Source: Acidobacteriota bacterium
GTDB taxonomy: Bacteria > Acidobacteriota > Blastocatellia > Pyrinomonadales > Pyrinomonadaceae
Direction: 5' to 3'
Assembly: GCA_023436495.1 (NCBI GenBank)
Contig: JAEZIT010000029.1
Coordinates: 1-29,535 of the forward strand
Length of the DNA: 29,535 bases
In this document: positions 23,269-29,535 of the stretch, piece after piece
Layout of the letters: every line of letters starts with the position of its first letter
Position numbering within the stretch: the stretch's first letter is position 1
Notes under the pieces: generated by a model
Database searches by the model: none
What the model saw: only the letters and a program-made list of their open reading frames with translations
What the model was told of the DNA's origin: nothing
Position numbers and translations under genes: made by a program

Positions 23269-24168
23269 ATGAGCGATGCGGCGTTCACGCTTCCATCATT
23301 TGCAAAGATAAATTGGCTGCTGAAGATACTTGGTAAGCGGCAGGACGGTTTTCACGAGCTGTGCACGGTTTTTCAGACGGTTTCGCTGTGCGACCGGCTA
23401 ACATTCCGGCGTGCCGTGGACCTGCGGCTGGAATGCGGCGATGCGTCCTTACCGACGGGCGGCAGAAATCTGATAATTCGCGCCGCCGAAATTTTAAGGG
23501 GGCGGTATCAAATTGACTCCGGTGCGGACATTTATCTCGAGAAAAATATTCCGTCTCCGGGCGGTTTGGGCGGCGGGTCGTCGAACGCCGCGGTCGCGCT
23601 TATCGGATTGAATCGGCTATGGGGCCTGGATACCGGAATAGATGAGCTTGCGGCGGTCGGAGCCGAACTCGGGTCGGACGTGCCCTATTTCTTTACGGGA
23701 GGAACGGCCATCGGAACCGGCAGAGGTGAGATCATCGAACCGATCGCGGAGATCCGGGAGGAAAATTTGCTTATCGTGACGCCGGATGAGGCGGTTTCGA
23801 CTGCCGAAGCGTTCGTCCGGCTAAACGCCGAAGACTTGACAAAGAGAGACCCAAATCATATTCTTCAAATTTGTCGTTTCGACGCGGGACCGGGAAATTT
23901 GCGTCATACGGCACTTGAAAACGATTTCGAAGCCAGCGTTTTTGCTGTGCATCCTGAGATCAAGCGGGTAAAGGAAACTTTGCTCGGGCTCGGTGCCGAA
24001 CAGGCTTTAATGAGTGGCAGCGGGGCAAGCGTTTTCGCAATTTTTGACAAAAAAGAGACACGGCAAACAGCACTGAAGGCCCTTGAAATTGAATCAAGCT
24101 GGCGAAAGTTTGCCGTAGCAGCCGTTTCGCGGGATACGTACCGCGAACAAGTTTTTGGCTTTCGATAG
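23269..24168 (+). CDS. ispE: 4-diphosphocytidyl-2-C-methyl-D-erythritol kinase
   Basis: IspE phosphorylates CDP-methylerythritol in the MEP pathway to isoprenoids. This 299-residue GHMP kinase has SFAKINWLLKILGKRQDGFHEL (10–31) with the conserved Lys and Asp/His region, the ATP-binding loop PSPGGLGGGSSNAAVAL (96–112), ELGSDVPYFFTGGTAIGTGRGE, and LMSGSGASVFAIF near the C-terminus. ATG 23269 gives the standard N-terminus; the frame upstream to 23122 overlaps the CAP gene and terminator and was rejected. No ribosome binding site is visible. TTGCCC (23233) and TATGCT (23257–23262) with an 18-nt spacer would start transcription almost at the ATG. The ispE–tRNA-Gln–prs order is common in bacteria. 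Confidence 0.95.
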   Translation: MSDAAFTLPSFAKINWLLKILGKRQDGFHELCTVFQTVSLCDRLTFRRAVDLRLECGDASLPTGGRNLIIRAAEILRGRYQIDSGADIYLEKNIPSPGGLGGGSSNAAVALIGLNRLWGLDTGIDELAAVGAELGSDVPYFFTGGTAIGTGRGEIIEPIAEIREENLLIVTPDEAVSTAEAFVRLNAEDLTKRDPNHILQICRFDAGPGNLRHTALENDFEASVFAVHPEIKRVKETLLGLGAEQALMSGSGASVFAIFDKKETRQTALKALEIESSWRKFAVAAVSRDTYREQVFGFR

Positions 24169-24218
24169 ATTGCCGTACTTGAGTGGCCTGCTTCCGATCA
24201 GTTTCTGAAATTACGCGT

Positions 24219-24293
24219 TGGGGCGTAGCCAAGTGGTAAGGCACCGGTCTTTGGATCCGGCATTCGTAGGTTCGAATCCTCCCGCCCCAGCCA
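24219..24293 (+). tRNA. tRNA-Gln (anticodon UUG), CCA encoded
   Basis: The cloverleaf folds as follows: acceptor TGGGGCG/CGCCCCA (24219–24225/24283–24289), D arm GCC…GGC, anticodon stem CCGGT/TCCGG around the loop CTTTGGA with anticodon TTG (24251–24253), variable CATTC, and T loop TTCGAAT. Discriminator G is followed by an encoded CCA. The T stem GTAGG/CCTCC contains one T–C mismatch, which is unusual. It lies 50 bases after ispE. Confidence 0.93.
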
Positions 24294-24306
24294 CTTTTCT
24301 TATCGG

Positions 24307-24342
24307 AGCGGGCAGTCTATTTATGGATCAGCCCGCTTTTTT
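24307..24342 (+). terminator. Intrinsic terminator after tRNA-Gln
   Basis: AGCGGGC (24307–24313) pairs with GCCCGCT (24331–24337) over a 17-nt loop and runs into six T residues. It starts 13 bases after the tRNA 3' end. CCCGC (24332–24336) could instead pair with GCGGG (24346–24350) next to the prs ribosome binding site, giving two exclusive structures. Confidence 0.75.
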
Positions 24343-24358
24343 CGTGCGGGAAAATGGA

Positions 24359-25315
24359 ATGAGCGTAACAGGAAACATCAAGATATTCTCTGGCAATGCG
24401 CATCGCGACCTGGCGGAAGAGATCTGCGGCCATTTGAATTGCGACCTTGGTAAAGCCAGCACAGAGCGGTTCTCCGACGGCGAATTCAATTTTCAGATCG
24501 GTGAGAATGTTCGCGGAACGGATGTTTTTATCGTGCAGCCGACGTGCCCGCCGACCGATCAGAATCTGATGGAACTGCTGATCATGATGGATACGTTCGT
24601 TCGTGCTTCCGCGGAACGGGTCACGGCCGTCATTCCTTATTTCGGCTATGCCCGGTCAGATAAAAAGGACCGTCCGCGTGTGCCGATCTCGGCGAAGCTC
24701 GTTTCCAACCTGATCACCACGGCGGGAGCTCACCGTGTTTTAACGATCGACCTGCACGCGGCTCAGATCCAGGGCTTTTTTGATATTCCGGTTGACCATC
24801 TTTATGCAGCTCCGATCGTAGTTGATTATTTCAACACGAACCCGATCGATAACCTGATCGTTGTCGCTCCGGATACCGGCGGTGCAGAACGTGCACGTGC
24901 TTACGCCAAACGGCTAAACGCCGGCCTGGCGTTATGCGATAAACGCCGCGAAAGAGCTAACGAAGCCGACGTGATGAACATCGTCGGCGATGTCAGCGGA
25001 AAGAACTGCCTGATAGTCGATGATATGTGCGACACGGGCGGAACCATCTGCAAGGTGGCTGAAGCGCTGCACAAAGCGGGCGCAAATGAGATCTTTGCTT
25101 GTTTTACGCATGCCGTACTGTCGGGCCGCGCGGTCGAAAATATCGAGAATTCTTACCTGAAAAAGGTCATCGTTACGAATACGATCCCGCTCAGGGACAC
25201 GTGCATGCCGCTGCACAAAGGCGGCAAGATCGAGGTTTTGAGCGTCGGGAAGCTCCTGGCGTCGGCAATTAAATCGATTCACGACGAGACGAGTGTTTCG
25301 TCACTGTTTATTTAG
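24359..25315 (+). CDS. prs: Ribose-phosphate pyrophosphokinase
   Basis: Prs makes PRPP from ribose 5-phosphate and ATP for nucleotide, His and Trp synthesis. The 318 residues are full length: NIKIFSGNAHRDLAEEI (6–22), FSDGEFNFQIGENVRG, YFGYARSDKKDRPRVPISAKL (ATP site), the metal site TIDLHAAQIQGFFDIPVDHL, and the PRPP-binding LIVDDMCDTGGTI. ATG 24359 gives the usual start and has GGGA 7 nt upstream. An earlier ATG at 24323 falls inside the loop of the tRNA terminator, and the frame back to 24218 overlaps the tRNA gene, so both were rejected. The bL25 gene follows 70 bases on. Confidence 0.96.
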   Translation: MSVTGNIKIFSGNAHRDLAEEICGHLNCDLGKASTERFSDGEFNFQIGENVRGTDVFIVQPTCPPTDQNLMELLIMMDTFVRASAERVTAVIPYFGYARSDKKDRPRVPISAKLVSNLITTAGAHRVLTIDLHAAQIQGFFDIPVDHLYAAPIVVDYFNTNPIDNLIVVAPDTGGAERARAYAKRLNAGLALCDKRRERANEADVMNIVGDVSGKNCLIVDDMCDTGGTICKVAEALHKAGANEIFACFTHAVLSGRAVENIENSYLKKVIVTNTIPLRDTCMPLHKGGKIEVLSVGKLLASAIKSIHDETSVSSLFI

Positions 25316-25324
25316 AAAAACTTG

Positions 25325-25378
25325 GTTCGAGGTTCGAAGGACTCCTTTGAACTCGGAACTTTGAACTTGGAACTTGAG
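25325..25378. repeat. Heptamer repeats forming a hairpin between prs and bL25
   Basis: Four 7-base units AACTCGG, AACTTTG, AACTTGG and AACTTGA (25351–25378) follow an inverted version of the same motif (TTGGTTCGAGGTTCGAAGGA). GTTCGAAGGA (25332–25341) pairs with TCCTTTGAAC (25343–25352) with one G–U. There is no T-run. The last unit supplies the GAGG ribosome binding site of the next gene. Confidence 0.6.
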
Positions 25379-25385
25379 GTTAGAT

Positions 25386-26042
25386 ATGGCAGAAAAAGTT
25401 GTTATTAAAGCAGAAAAACGCGAAGGACGCGGCAAGAACGTCAACCGAAGGCTGCGTGCCGAAGGTAAGGTGCCTGTCGTGGTTTACGGCGGCGGCGGAG
25501 AAAGCGTTTCGGTATCGGCCGAGCTCGGCGAGCTGGCGGCGATCCTTCGTACTGACGCGGGCGTAAATACCGTGTTCTCGCTCGATATCGCCGGCGAAGG
25601 CGTCAGCGACGTTATCTTTCAGGACCGCCAGATCGACGGTATCCGCGGCCGCCTGATGCACGCGGACCTTCGACGGCTCGTAAAGGGTGAGAAAATGGAA
25701 ATGACGGTTCCTATTCACCTGATCGGCGAAGCAGAAGGGCTTAAGGAAGACGGCGCGGTCCTGTCGCAGGCACTGCGCGAGATCAAAGTGTTGTGCGAAC
25801 CCGCAAACACTCCCGATTCGATCGAGCTCGATGTCACGGAACTGGCTGTCGGCCACTCGCTGCACGTTTCCGATCTTAAGGTCGGAAAGGGGATCGAGAT
25901 ACACGAAGCTCCGGAGACGGTCGTTGCTTCGATCGTCATCGTCAAGGAAGAAGAGCTCGAGCCGCAGCTTGAAGAAGGCGGAGAGCCGGAAGTGGCTGGG
26001 GAAGAACCGAGCGCCGAAGGCGAACCGGAAGCTGCCGAGTAA
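25386..26042 (+). CDS. rplY: 50S ribosomal protein bL25 (CTC form)
   Basis: This 218-residue protein is the long, two-domain bL25 (general stress protein CTC type). The N-terminal 5S-rRNA-binding domain (KAEKREGRGKNVNRRLRAEGKVP, VVYGGG) is followed by the beta-rich TL5 domain (MTVPIHLIGEAEGLKEDGAVL). An acidic tail (EEELEPQLEEGGEPEVAGEE) is of the kind common in this form. ATG 25386 follows TTGAGG at 6 nt; an earlier in-frame start at 25374 would place translation ahead of that site. It starts a tight run of translation genes (pth, rpsF, rpsR, rplI). Confidence 0.94.
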   Translation: MAEKVVIKAEKREGRGKNVNRRLRAEGKVPVVVYGGGGESVSVSAELGELAAILRTDAGVNTVFSLDIAGEGVSDVIFQDRQIDGIRGRLMHADLRRLVKGEKMEMTVPIHLIGEAEGLKEDGAVLSQALREIKVLCEPANTPDSIELDVTELAVGHSLHVSDLKVGKGIEIHEAPETVVASIVIVKEEELEPQLEEGGEPEVAGEEPSAEGEPEAAE

Positions 26043-26106
26043 TATTTGTTCGGGATGCGCGGCGGACGAGTGAATGTTTTTTGCGGGCGCGCATTCCGAA
26101 CCGGAT

Positions 26107-26685
26107 ATGAATTCGCTCTCTGAAAATACGTGGCTGATCGTCGGGCTCGGGAATCCGGGCCGGGAATATGAGCGGACACGACACAATCTCGGGTTCATGC
26201 TGATAGACCGGCTTGCGGCCGAGTCGCAGACGCAGGTAAAACGAGAGGAGTGCCGGTCGATGATCGGCAGGGCGGTGATCGAAGGCCGCATGGCAGAACT
26301 CGTTAAGCCGCAAACGTACATGAACCTGAGCGGCGATGCCGTGAGCTGCCTTTTGAAAAAGCCGGACCGGTCGGCCAAGCAGCTGATAATTGTCTCGGAC
26401 GATCTGGCTATACCGTTCGGTACGATCCGGATCCGAGCAAAGGGCTCGCACGGCGGCCAGAACGGGCTCAGGTCGATAATCGACCGGCTTGGGACGAACG
26501 AATTCATACGGATCAGGGTTGGTATTCAACCCGAACATCCGATCCGAGACGCGAAGAATTTCGTGCTTGACGGCTTTTCGAAGACAGAAGCCGCCGACGT
26601 TGAAAAGATACTAGAGAATGCCGCCGAGGCTGTCCGTTCGATCATAAGCGAGGGAACGGAACGCGCGATGGCAAGGTTTAATTGA
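26107..26685 (+). CDS. pth: Peptidyl-tRNA hydrolase
   Basis: Pth cleaves peptidyl-tRNAs released from stalled ribosomes. The 192-residue protein has WLIVGLGNPGREYERTRHNLGF (8–29) with the catalytic His and neighbouring Asn, VKPQTYMNLSG, IVSDDLAIPFGTIRIRAKGSHGGQNGLRSI with the catalytic-site Asp, and RIRVGIQ. The start at ATG 26107 places the conserved core at the usual distance from the N-terminus. ATG 26074 in the same frame would add 11 residues, and neither has a clear ribosome binding site, so the exact start is uncertain. The position directly after bL25 is conserved in many bacteria. Confidence 0.93.
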   Translation: MNSLSENTWLIVGLGNPGREYERTRHNLGFMLIDRLAAESQTQVKREECRSMIGRAVIEGRMAELVKPQTYMNLSGDAVSCLLKKPDRSAKQLIIVSDDLAIPFGTIRIRAKGSHGGQNGLRSIIDRLGTNEFIRIRVGIQPEHPIRDAKNFVLDGFSKTEAADVEKILENAAEAVRSIISEGTERAMARFN

Positions 26686-26710
26686 TCGAAAGGATCAGAA
26701 CAGCCCCTTA

Positions 26711-26732
26711 CTTCGCCCCGAAGCGGGCGAGG
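26711..26732 (+). promoter_or_regulatory. Leader hairpin before rpsF (possible S6:S18 site)
   Basis: CTTCGCCC (26711–26718) pairs fully, with one G–U, with GGGCGAGG (26725–26732) around CGAAGC, 14 bases before the AGGAGG of rpsF. Leaders of rpsF operons in many bacteria carry an S6:S18-binding structure with a CCG element. Whether this hairpin is that motif cannot be told by eye. Confidence 0.3.
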
Positions 26733-26759
26733 TTGGAAAGCCAAAAGGAGGAAAAGAAA

Positions 26760-27158
26760 TTGGCAAATAGAACTTACGAAGTAATGTACATCGTCGACAC
26801 GGATGCTGCCGACGACAAGATCGCCGCTCTGAATGAGTCGGTTGAACAATTGATCGTCAAGGAAGGCGGTACCGTAGTCCGCATCGACGACGCTGGACGC
26901 CGAAAAATGGCGTATCCGATCAACAAGAAGAACGAAGGATATTACGTCCTGTTCGAGATCGAGGGAACCGGCCAGGAGATCGCTGAACTCGAACGCCGCA
27001 TGCGCGTGAATGACCTGATCGTGCGGTTCATGACCGTCCGTGTGGACGAAGACCGCAAGGCAGCGGAAAAGGCGCGTTCGAAGCGGGAAGCCCGCAACGC
27101 GAAACGTTCGAAATTCCGCCAGTCGGAAGAAGCTGCAGCAACAGGAGACGCACAGTAA
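26760..27158 (+). CDS. rpsF: 30S ribosomal protein bS6
   Basis: bS6 (132 residues) binds the central domain of 16S rRNA together with S18. The family pattern is NRTYEVMYIVDTDAADDKI (3–21), GGTVVRIDDAGRRKMAYPINKKNEGYYVLFEIEG and the MRVNDLIVRFMTVRVDED strand, with a basic/Gln-rich tail of about 25 residues. The start is TTG 26760: a perfect AGGAGG (26746–26751) lies 8 nt upstream and the protein begins ANRTYE, while the longer frame back to 26682 overlaps pth and lacks this signal. rpsR follows 13 bases after the stop. Confidence 0.96.
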   Translation: MANRTYEVMYIVDTDAADDKIAALNESVEQLIVKEGGTVVRIDDAGRRKMAYPINKKNEGYYVLFEIEGTGQEIAELERRMRVNDLIVRFMTVRVDEDRKAAEKARSKREARNAKRSKFRQSEEAAATGDAQ

Positions 27159-27171
27159 GCGGAGGTGAAAT

Positions 27172-27456
27172 ATGGCAGAAAGAGAATTGGAACTGATAAA
27201 TGATAAGGATATGGCCTCGCAAGAGGATGTGATCGGTGATCGCGTCCCCCGGCGATACCCGCGCCGCCGCCCGCGTCAGGTAGTGCCCGATTATGTCGAT
27301 TGGAAGGACACGGATTATTTGCGGCAGTTCATCCCCGAGAGAGGAAAGATCATGCCGCGCCGCATTTCCGGTATTTCGGCAAAGGACCAGCGCCGCATCG
27401 CGAAAGCGATCAAGCGAGCAAGAGCGATGGCATTGCTGCCGTTCGTCGCGGACTAG
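27172..27456 (+). CDS. rpsR: 30S ribosomal protein bS18
   Basis: bS18, 94 residues, pairs with S6 on the platform of the 30S subunit. The core VDWKDTDYLRQFIPERGKIMPRRISGISAKDQRRIAKAIKRARAMALLPF is typical, preceded by an extended, charged N-terminus of about 38 residues ending in RRYPRRRPRQVVP. It has no zinc-binding cysteines (C– form). GGAGGTGA (27161–27168) precedes ATG 27172. It lies between rpsF and rplI in the standard order. Confidence 0.96.
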   Translation: MAERELELINDKDMASQEDVIGDRVPRRYPRRRPRQVVPDYVDWKDTDYLRQFIPERGKIMPRRISGISAKDQRRIAKAIKRARAMALLPFVAD

Positions 27457-27476
27457 AACAGAGGAGATTTAGAGAA

Positions 27477-28067
27477 ATGGCAAATACTACAATTCTATTG
27501 CGCGAAGATATCGACACGCTCGGCGGACGCGGCGAAATAGTCAGGGTAAAAGCGGGTTACGCCCGGAATTACCTGCTGCCGAAAGGCCTTGCTACGCTGG
27601 CGACGAAAGGAAACGTCAAGCAGATCGAACAGGAGCGTGAGGCTCTTTTGAAGAAGGCTGCTGTCGAAAAAGCCACGGCTGAAGCTCAGCGTGACCAGAT
27701 GAGCAGCATTTCGCTCAGCTTCGAACGCAAATCGGGCGAGCACGGCCATCTTTTCGGTTCCGTCACTTCGATGGATATCGCCGAAGCGCTCAAAGCGAAA
27801 GGCTACGAGATCGACCGCCGCAAGATCAATCTGCGCGATTCGATTAAGGAAACGGGTGAATATACCGTTAATGTGAAACTGCACCGTGACGTCGTGCTTC
27901 AGGTGCCGGTGACCGTTACGGCCGAAGGCGGAGAGGCCGTTGATGCGGCCGAAGCGAAGGCCGCGAAGAAAGGCAAGAAGGCTGCGGCTCCGGAAGCGGA
28001 AGCAGCAACTGAAGAAGCGGCAGCAGCGACCGACGACGGAATGGCTGACGGAGATACGGAAGCCTAA
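27477..28067 (+). CDS. rplI: 50S ribosomal protein bL9 with an Ala/Glu-rich tail
   Basis: bL9 binds 23S rRNA near the L1 stalk. The N-terminal domain ILLREDIDTLGGRGEIVRVKAGYARNYLLPKGLATLAT is followed by the long connecting helix and the C-terminal domain (HGHLFGSVTSMDIAEALKAKGYEIDRRKI, GEYTVNVKLHRDV). The usual protein is about 150 residues; this one is 196 because of a low-complexity Ala/Lys then Ala/Glu/Asp tail (about 155–196). ATG 27477 has GAGGAG (27461–27466) 10 nt upstream; the longer frame starting at 27300 overlaps rpsR and was rejected. Confidence 0.96.
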   Translation: MANTTILLREDIDTLGGRGEIVRVKAGYARNYLLPKGLATLATKGNVKQIEQEREALLKKAAVEKATAEAQRDQMSSISLSFERKSGEHGHLFGSVTSMDIAEALKAKGYEIDRRKINLRDSIKETGEYTVNVKLHRDVVLQVPVTVTAEGGEAVDAAEAKAAKKGKKAAAPEAEAATEEAAAATDDGMADGDTEA

Positions 28068-28093
28068 ATTTCCGGTTATTTCGGTATTACATG

Positions 28094-28124
28094 ACGCCGC
28101 GGCGGGCAGTGCTCATCGCGGCGT
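28094..28124 (+). terminator. Hairpin after the ribosomal protein operon
   Basis: ACGCCGCG (28094–28101) pairs perfectly with CGCGGCGT (28117–28124) over a 15-nt loop, 26 bases after the rplI stop codon. No T-run follows, so intrinsic termination is doubtful; it may protect the 3' end. Confidence 0.4.
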
Positions 28125-28198
28125 TCGTGCGTCCGGAAGTAGGGTCGATCCGCTAACGTATACCACTAAACAGGTTAAGCGAAATCCGCTAGGAATCT

Positions 28199-28228
28199 TT
28201 GTTTCGCAGGGCGGATGATAGTATCATC
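28199..28228 (+). promoter_or_regulatory. Candidate dnaB promoter with overlapping palindrome
   Basis: TTGTTT (28199–28204) and TATCAT (28222–28227) are separated by 17 nt. The -10 box is inside the perfect inverted repeat GATGAT-AGT-ATCATC (28214–28228), which could be an operator. Further hairpins follow in the leader: CCGGAA/TTCCGG (28256–28274) and GCCCT/AGGGC (28318–28333). Confidence 0.4.
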
Positions 28229-28344
28229 GGTTACTGCAAACTTAATAAAAGGCAGCCGGAATTTTAGTTTCCGGATTCCTCCCAAAATCGGCTTCGAACA
28301 GACAAAACCCTTAAGCTGCCCTATTTGCAGGGCCTGATTGAAAC

Positions 28345-29535
28345 ATGGTTTCACCTTTTCCCGAATCGCGACGCGAACAATACCTGGAGAGGCCGCTGCC
28401 GAGCAGCGAGGACAGCGAACGAGTCATCCTCGGCGCTATTCTTCTCGACAATGCTCTGATCACACAAGCCGTTGAACACCTCAAGGCGGAGGATTTTTAT
28501 TCGCCGCTGCATCGGCGGATCTATACCGCGATGTTGGGGTTGTTCGAGGCCTCGAAACAGATCGATCCCGTGCTGATCGTCGAAGAACTGAAGAAGGAAG
28601 GTTCGATCGATTCGATCGGAGGCATATCGACGATCGCGAATCTTACGTATGGATTGCCGCATTTTTCGAACCTCGAAGAATACGTAAAGGTCGTTAAGGA
28701 CAAATCCGTCATTCGAAACCTTATCCGCACCTGCAACCAGATCACGAGCGAGGCTCTTGCCGAGGAAGACGATGCCGAAGTGGTTCTCGATCACGCCGAA
28801 CAGATGATCTTTGCCCTGGCGGAAGCCCGGACGCGGCAAGGCCTTGTCCATATTCAGCCCGTTGCCGAACGCGTGTTGGTCAACGTAAAGGAATTCGCCG
28901 ACCGGGGATCGCAGGCACTCACGGGCCTATCGACCGGGTTTCGCGAATTGGATCAAATGACATCGGGACTGCAGCGGACAGACCTTATTATCATTGCCGC
29001 ACGTCCGTCGATGGGAAAGACCGCATTTTGTCTGACGCTCGCGCAAAACGCCGCAGTTATCGACAACGCGGTCGTTGCGGTATTCTCGCTGGAAATGTCC
29101 AAGGAACAGCTCGTTATGCGTATGCTTAGTTCCGAGTCGAAGGTGGACGCGCACCGTTTCCGTACAGGATATTTGACGCGAGACGAATGGGGACGTTTGG
29201 CGGGCGGCATCGAGACTTTGTCGCGTGCTCATATTTATATCGATGATACGCCGGGAATTTCGGTGCTGGAAATGCGTGCGAAGGCCCGGAGGCTTGCCGC
29301 CGAACAGAAGCGCCTGGACCTTATCGTCGTGGATTATCTTCAGCTTATGGGCGGGTCGCGGCGGACCGAATCGCGTCAGCAGGAAGTTTCGCAGATCTCG
29401 CGTGAACTAAAAGCGTTGGCAAAAGAAATGAATGTGCCGGTCGTCGCACTGTCCCAGCTTTCGCGTGCGCCTGAGGCGCGAAATCCTCCGAAGCCCTTGA
29501 TGTCGGACCTTCGCGAATCAGGCAGTATCGAGCAG
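28345..29535 (+). CDS. dnaB: Replicative DNA helicase DnaB (5' part; runs off the window)
   Basis: DnaB is the hexameric 5'-3' helicase of the replication fork. The 397 codons present start MVSPFPESRRE and include the N-terminal domain (PLPSSEDSERVILGAILLDN, DFYSPLHRRIYTAM). The linker follows, then the RecA-like domain with GLSTGFRELDQMTSGLQ, Walker A AARPSMGKTAF (about 218–228), SLEMSKEQLVMRML, Walker B VVDYLQLMGG (Asp330) and the start of the H4 region (LSQLSRAPEARNPPKPLMSDLRESGSIEQ). No intein is found in the part seen, including the Walker A site where DnaB inteins often sit. The ATG is in the loop of TGAAAC-ATG-GTTTCA, and only a distant AGGG precedes it. The gene follows rplI, a common order. 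Confidence 0.96.
   Translation, partial: MVSPFPESRREQYLERPLPSSEDSERVILGAILLDNALITQAVEHLKAEDFYSPLHRRIYTAMLGLFEASKQIDPVLIVEELKKEGSIDSIGGISTIANLTYGLPHFSNLEEYVKVVKDKSVIRNLIRTCNQITSEALAEEDDAEVVLDHAEQMIFALAEARTRQGLVHIQPVAERVLVNVKEFADRGSQALTGLSTGFRELDQMTSGLQRTDLIIIAARPSMGKTAFCLTLAQNAAVIDNAVVAVFSLEMSKEQLVMRMLSSESKVDAHRFRTGYLTRDEWGRLAGGIETLSRAHIYIDDTPGISVLEMRAKARRLAAEQKRLDLIVVDYLQLMGGSRRTESRQQEVSQISRELKALAKEMNVPVVALSQLSRAPEARNPPKPLMSDLRESGSIEQ

Noticed and set aside
24218..24358. Longer prs N-terminus starting within the tRNA region
   Set aside because: It would translate tRNA-Gln and its terminator; the canonical Prs N-terminus starts at 24359.
25380..26507. 375-codon open frame on the minus strand across bL25 and pth
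   Set aside because: It covers two well-recognised genes on the other strand and shows no family features.
28345..29535. Intein in dnaB
   Set aside because: Walker A and Walker B regions are continuous and normally spaced in the part present.

Overview
The window reads as ordinary bacterial chromosome of moderately high GC. The codon style, paired TPR-rich secreted proteins, short intergenic repeat families and a conserved ispE–tRNA-Gln–prs–bL25–pth–rpsF–rpsR–rplI–dnaB block fit an Acidobacteriota-type genome, perhaps Blastocatellia. That placement is an inference from general resemblance, not a marker-gene result. No rRNA, CRISPR array, complete insertion sequence or prophage is visible.

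Left part (1–9000). An EF-G-like GTPase lies on the minus strand, followed by a G-rich octamer repeat at the window edge. A gene-free stretch of about 690 bases then carries a dense cluster of REP/BIME-like hairpins. Next come two paralogous secreted TPR proteins on either side of murB. The paralogues share a motif just after the signal peptide (DITxGSSVFVFR). MurB carries an in-frame Lys/Glu-rich repeat insertion. An endonuclease/exonuclease/phosphatase-family gene converges on the second TPR gene across a strong hairpin.

Middle part (9000–19100). carB (carbamoyl phosphate synthase large subunit, feeding arginine and pyrimidine synthesis) is followed by what looks like a full cyanophycin cycle. 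It comprises cyanophycinase (cphB), a four-helix-bundle protein gene flanked by inverted short repeats, cyanophycin synthetase (cphA), a secreted protein of unknown function, a small CxxCxC protein, and a convergent isoaspartyl peptidase. CphA makes the Asp/Arg storage polymer, CphB cuts it to beta-Asp-Arg, and the isoaspartyl peptidase can split that dipeptide.

Right-middle part (19100–23260). A metal-efflux P-type ATPase with three YHS domains sits behind a MerR-family regulator. A textbook MerR-type promoter (20-bp spacer holding a perfect inverted repeat) lies at the merR stop codon. Next is a cyclic-di-GMP-I (GEMM) riboswitch whose P1 helix covers the ribosome binding site of a secreted CAP-domain protein, which ends in a strong intrinsic terminator.

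Right part (23260–29535). This is a conserved housekeeping block: ispE, tRNA-Gln(UUG), prs, bL25, pth, rpsF, rpsR, rplI and the first 397 codons of dnaB, which runs off the window. The points most worth a second look are the riboswitch–CAP arrangement, the cyanophycin locus with its inserted cassette, the repeat inside murB, the shared TPR-protein motif and the REP cluster.
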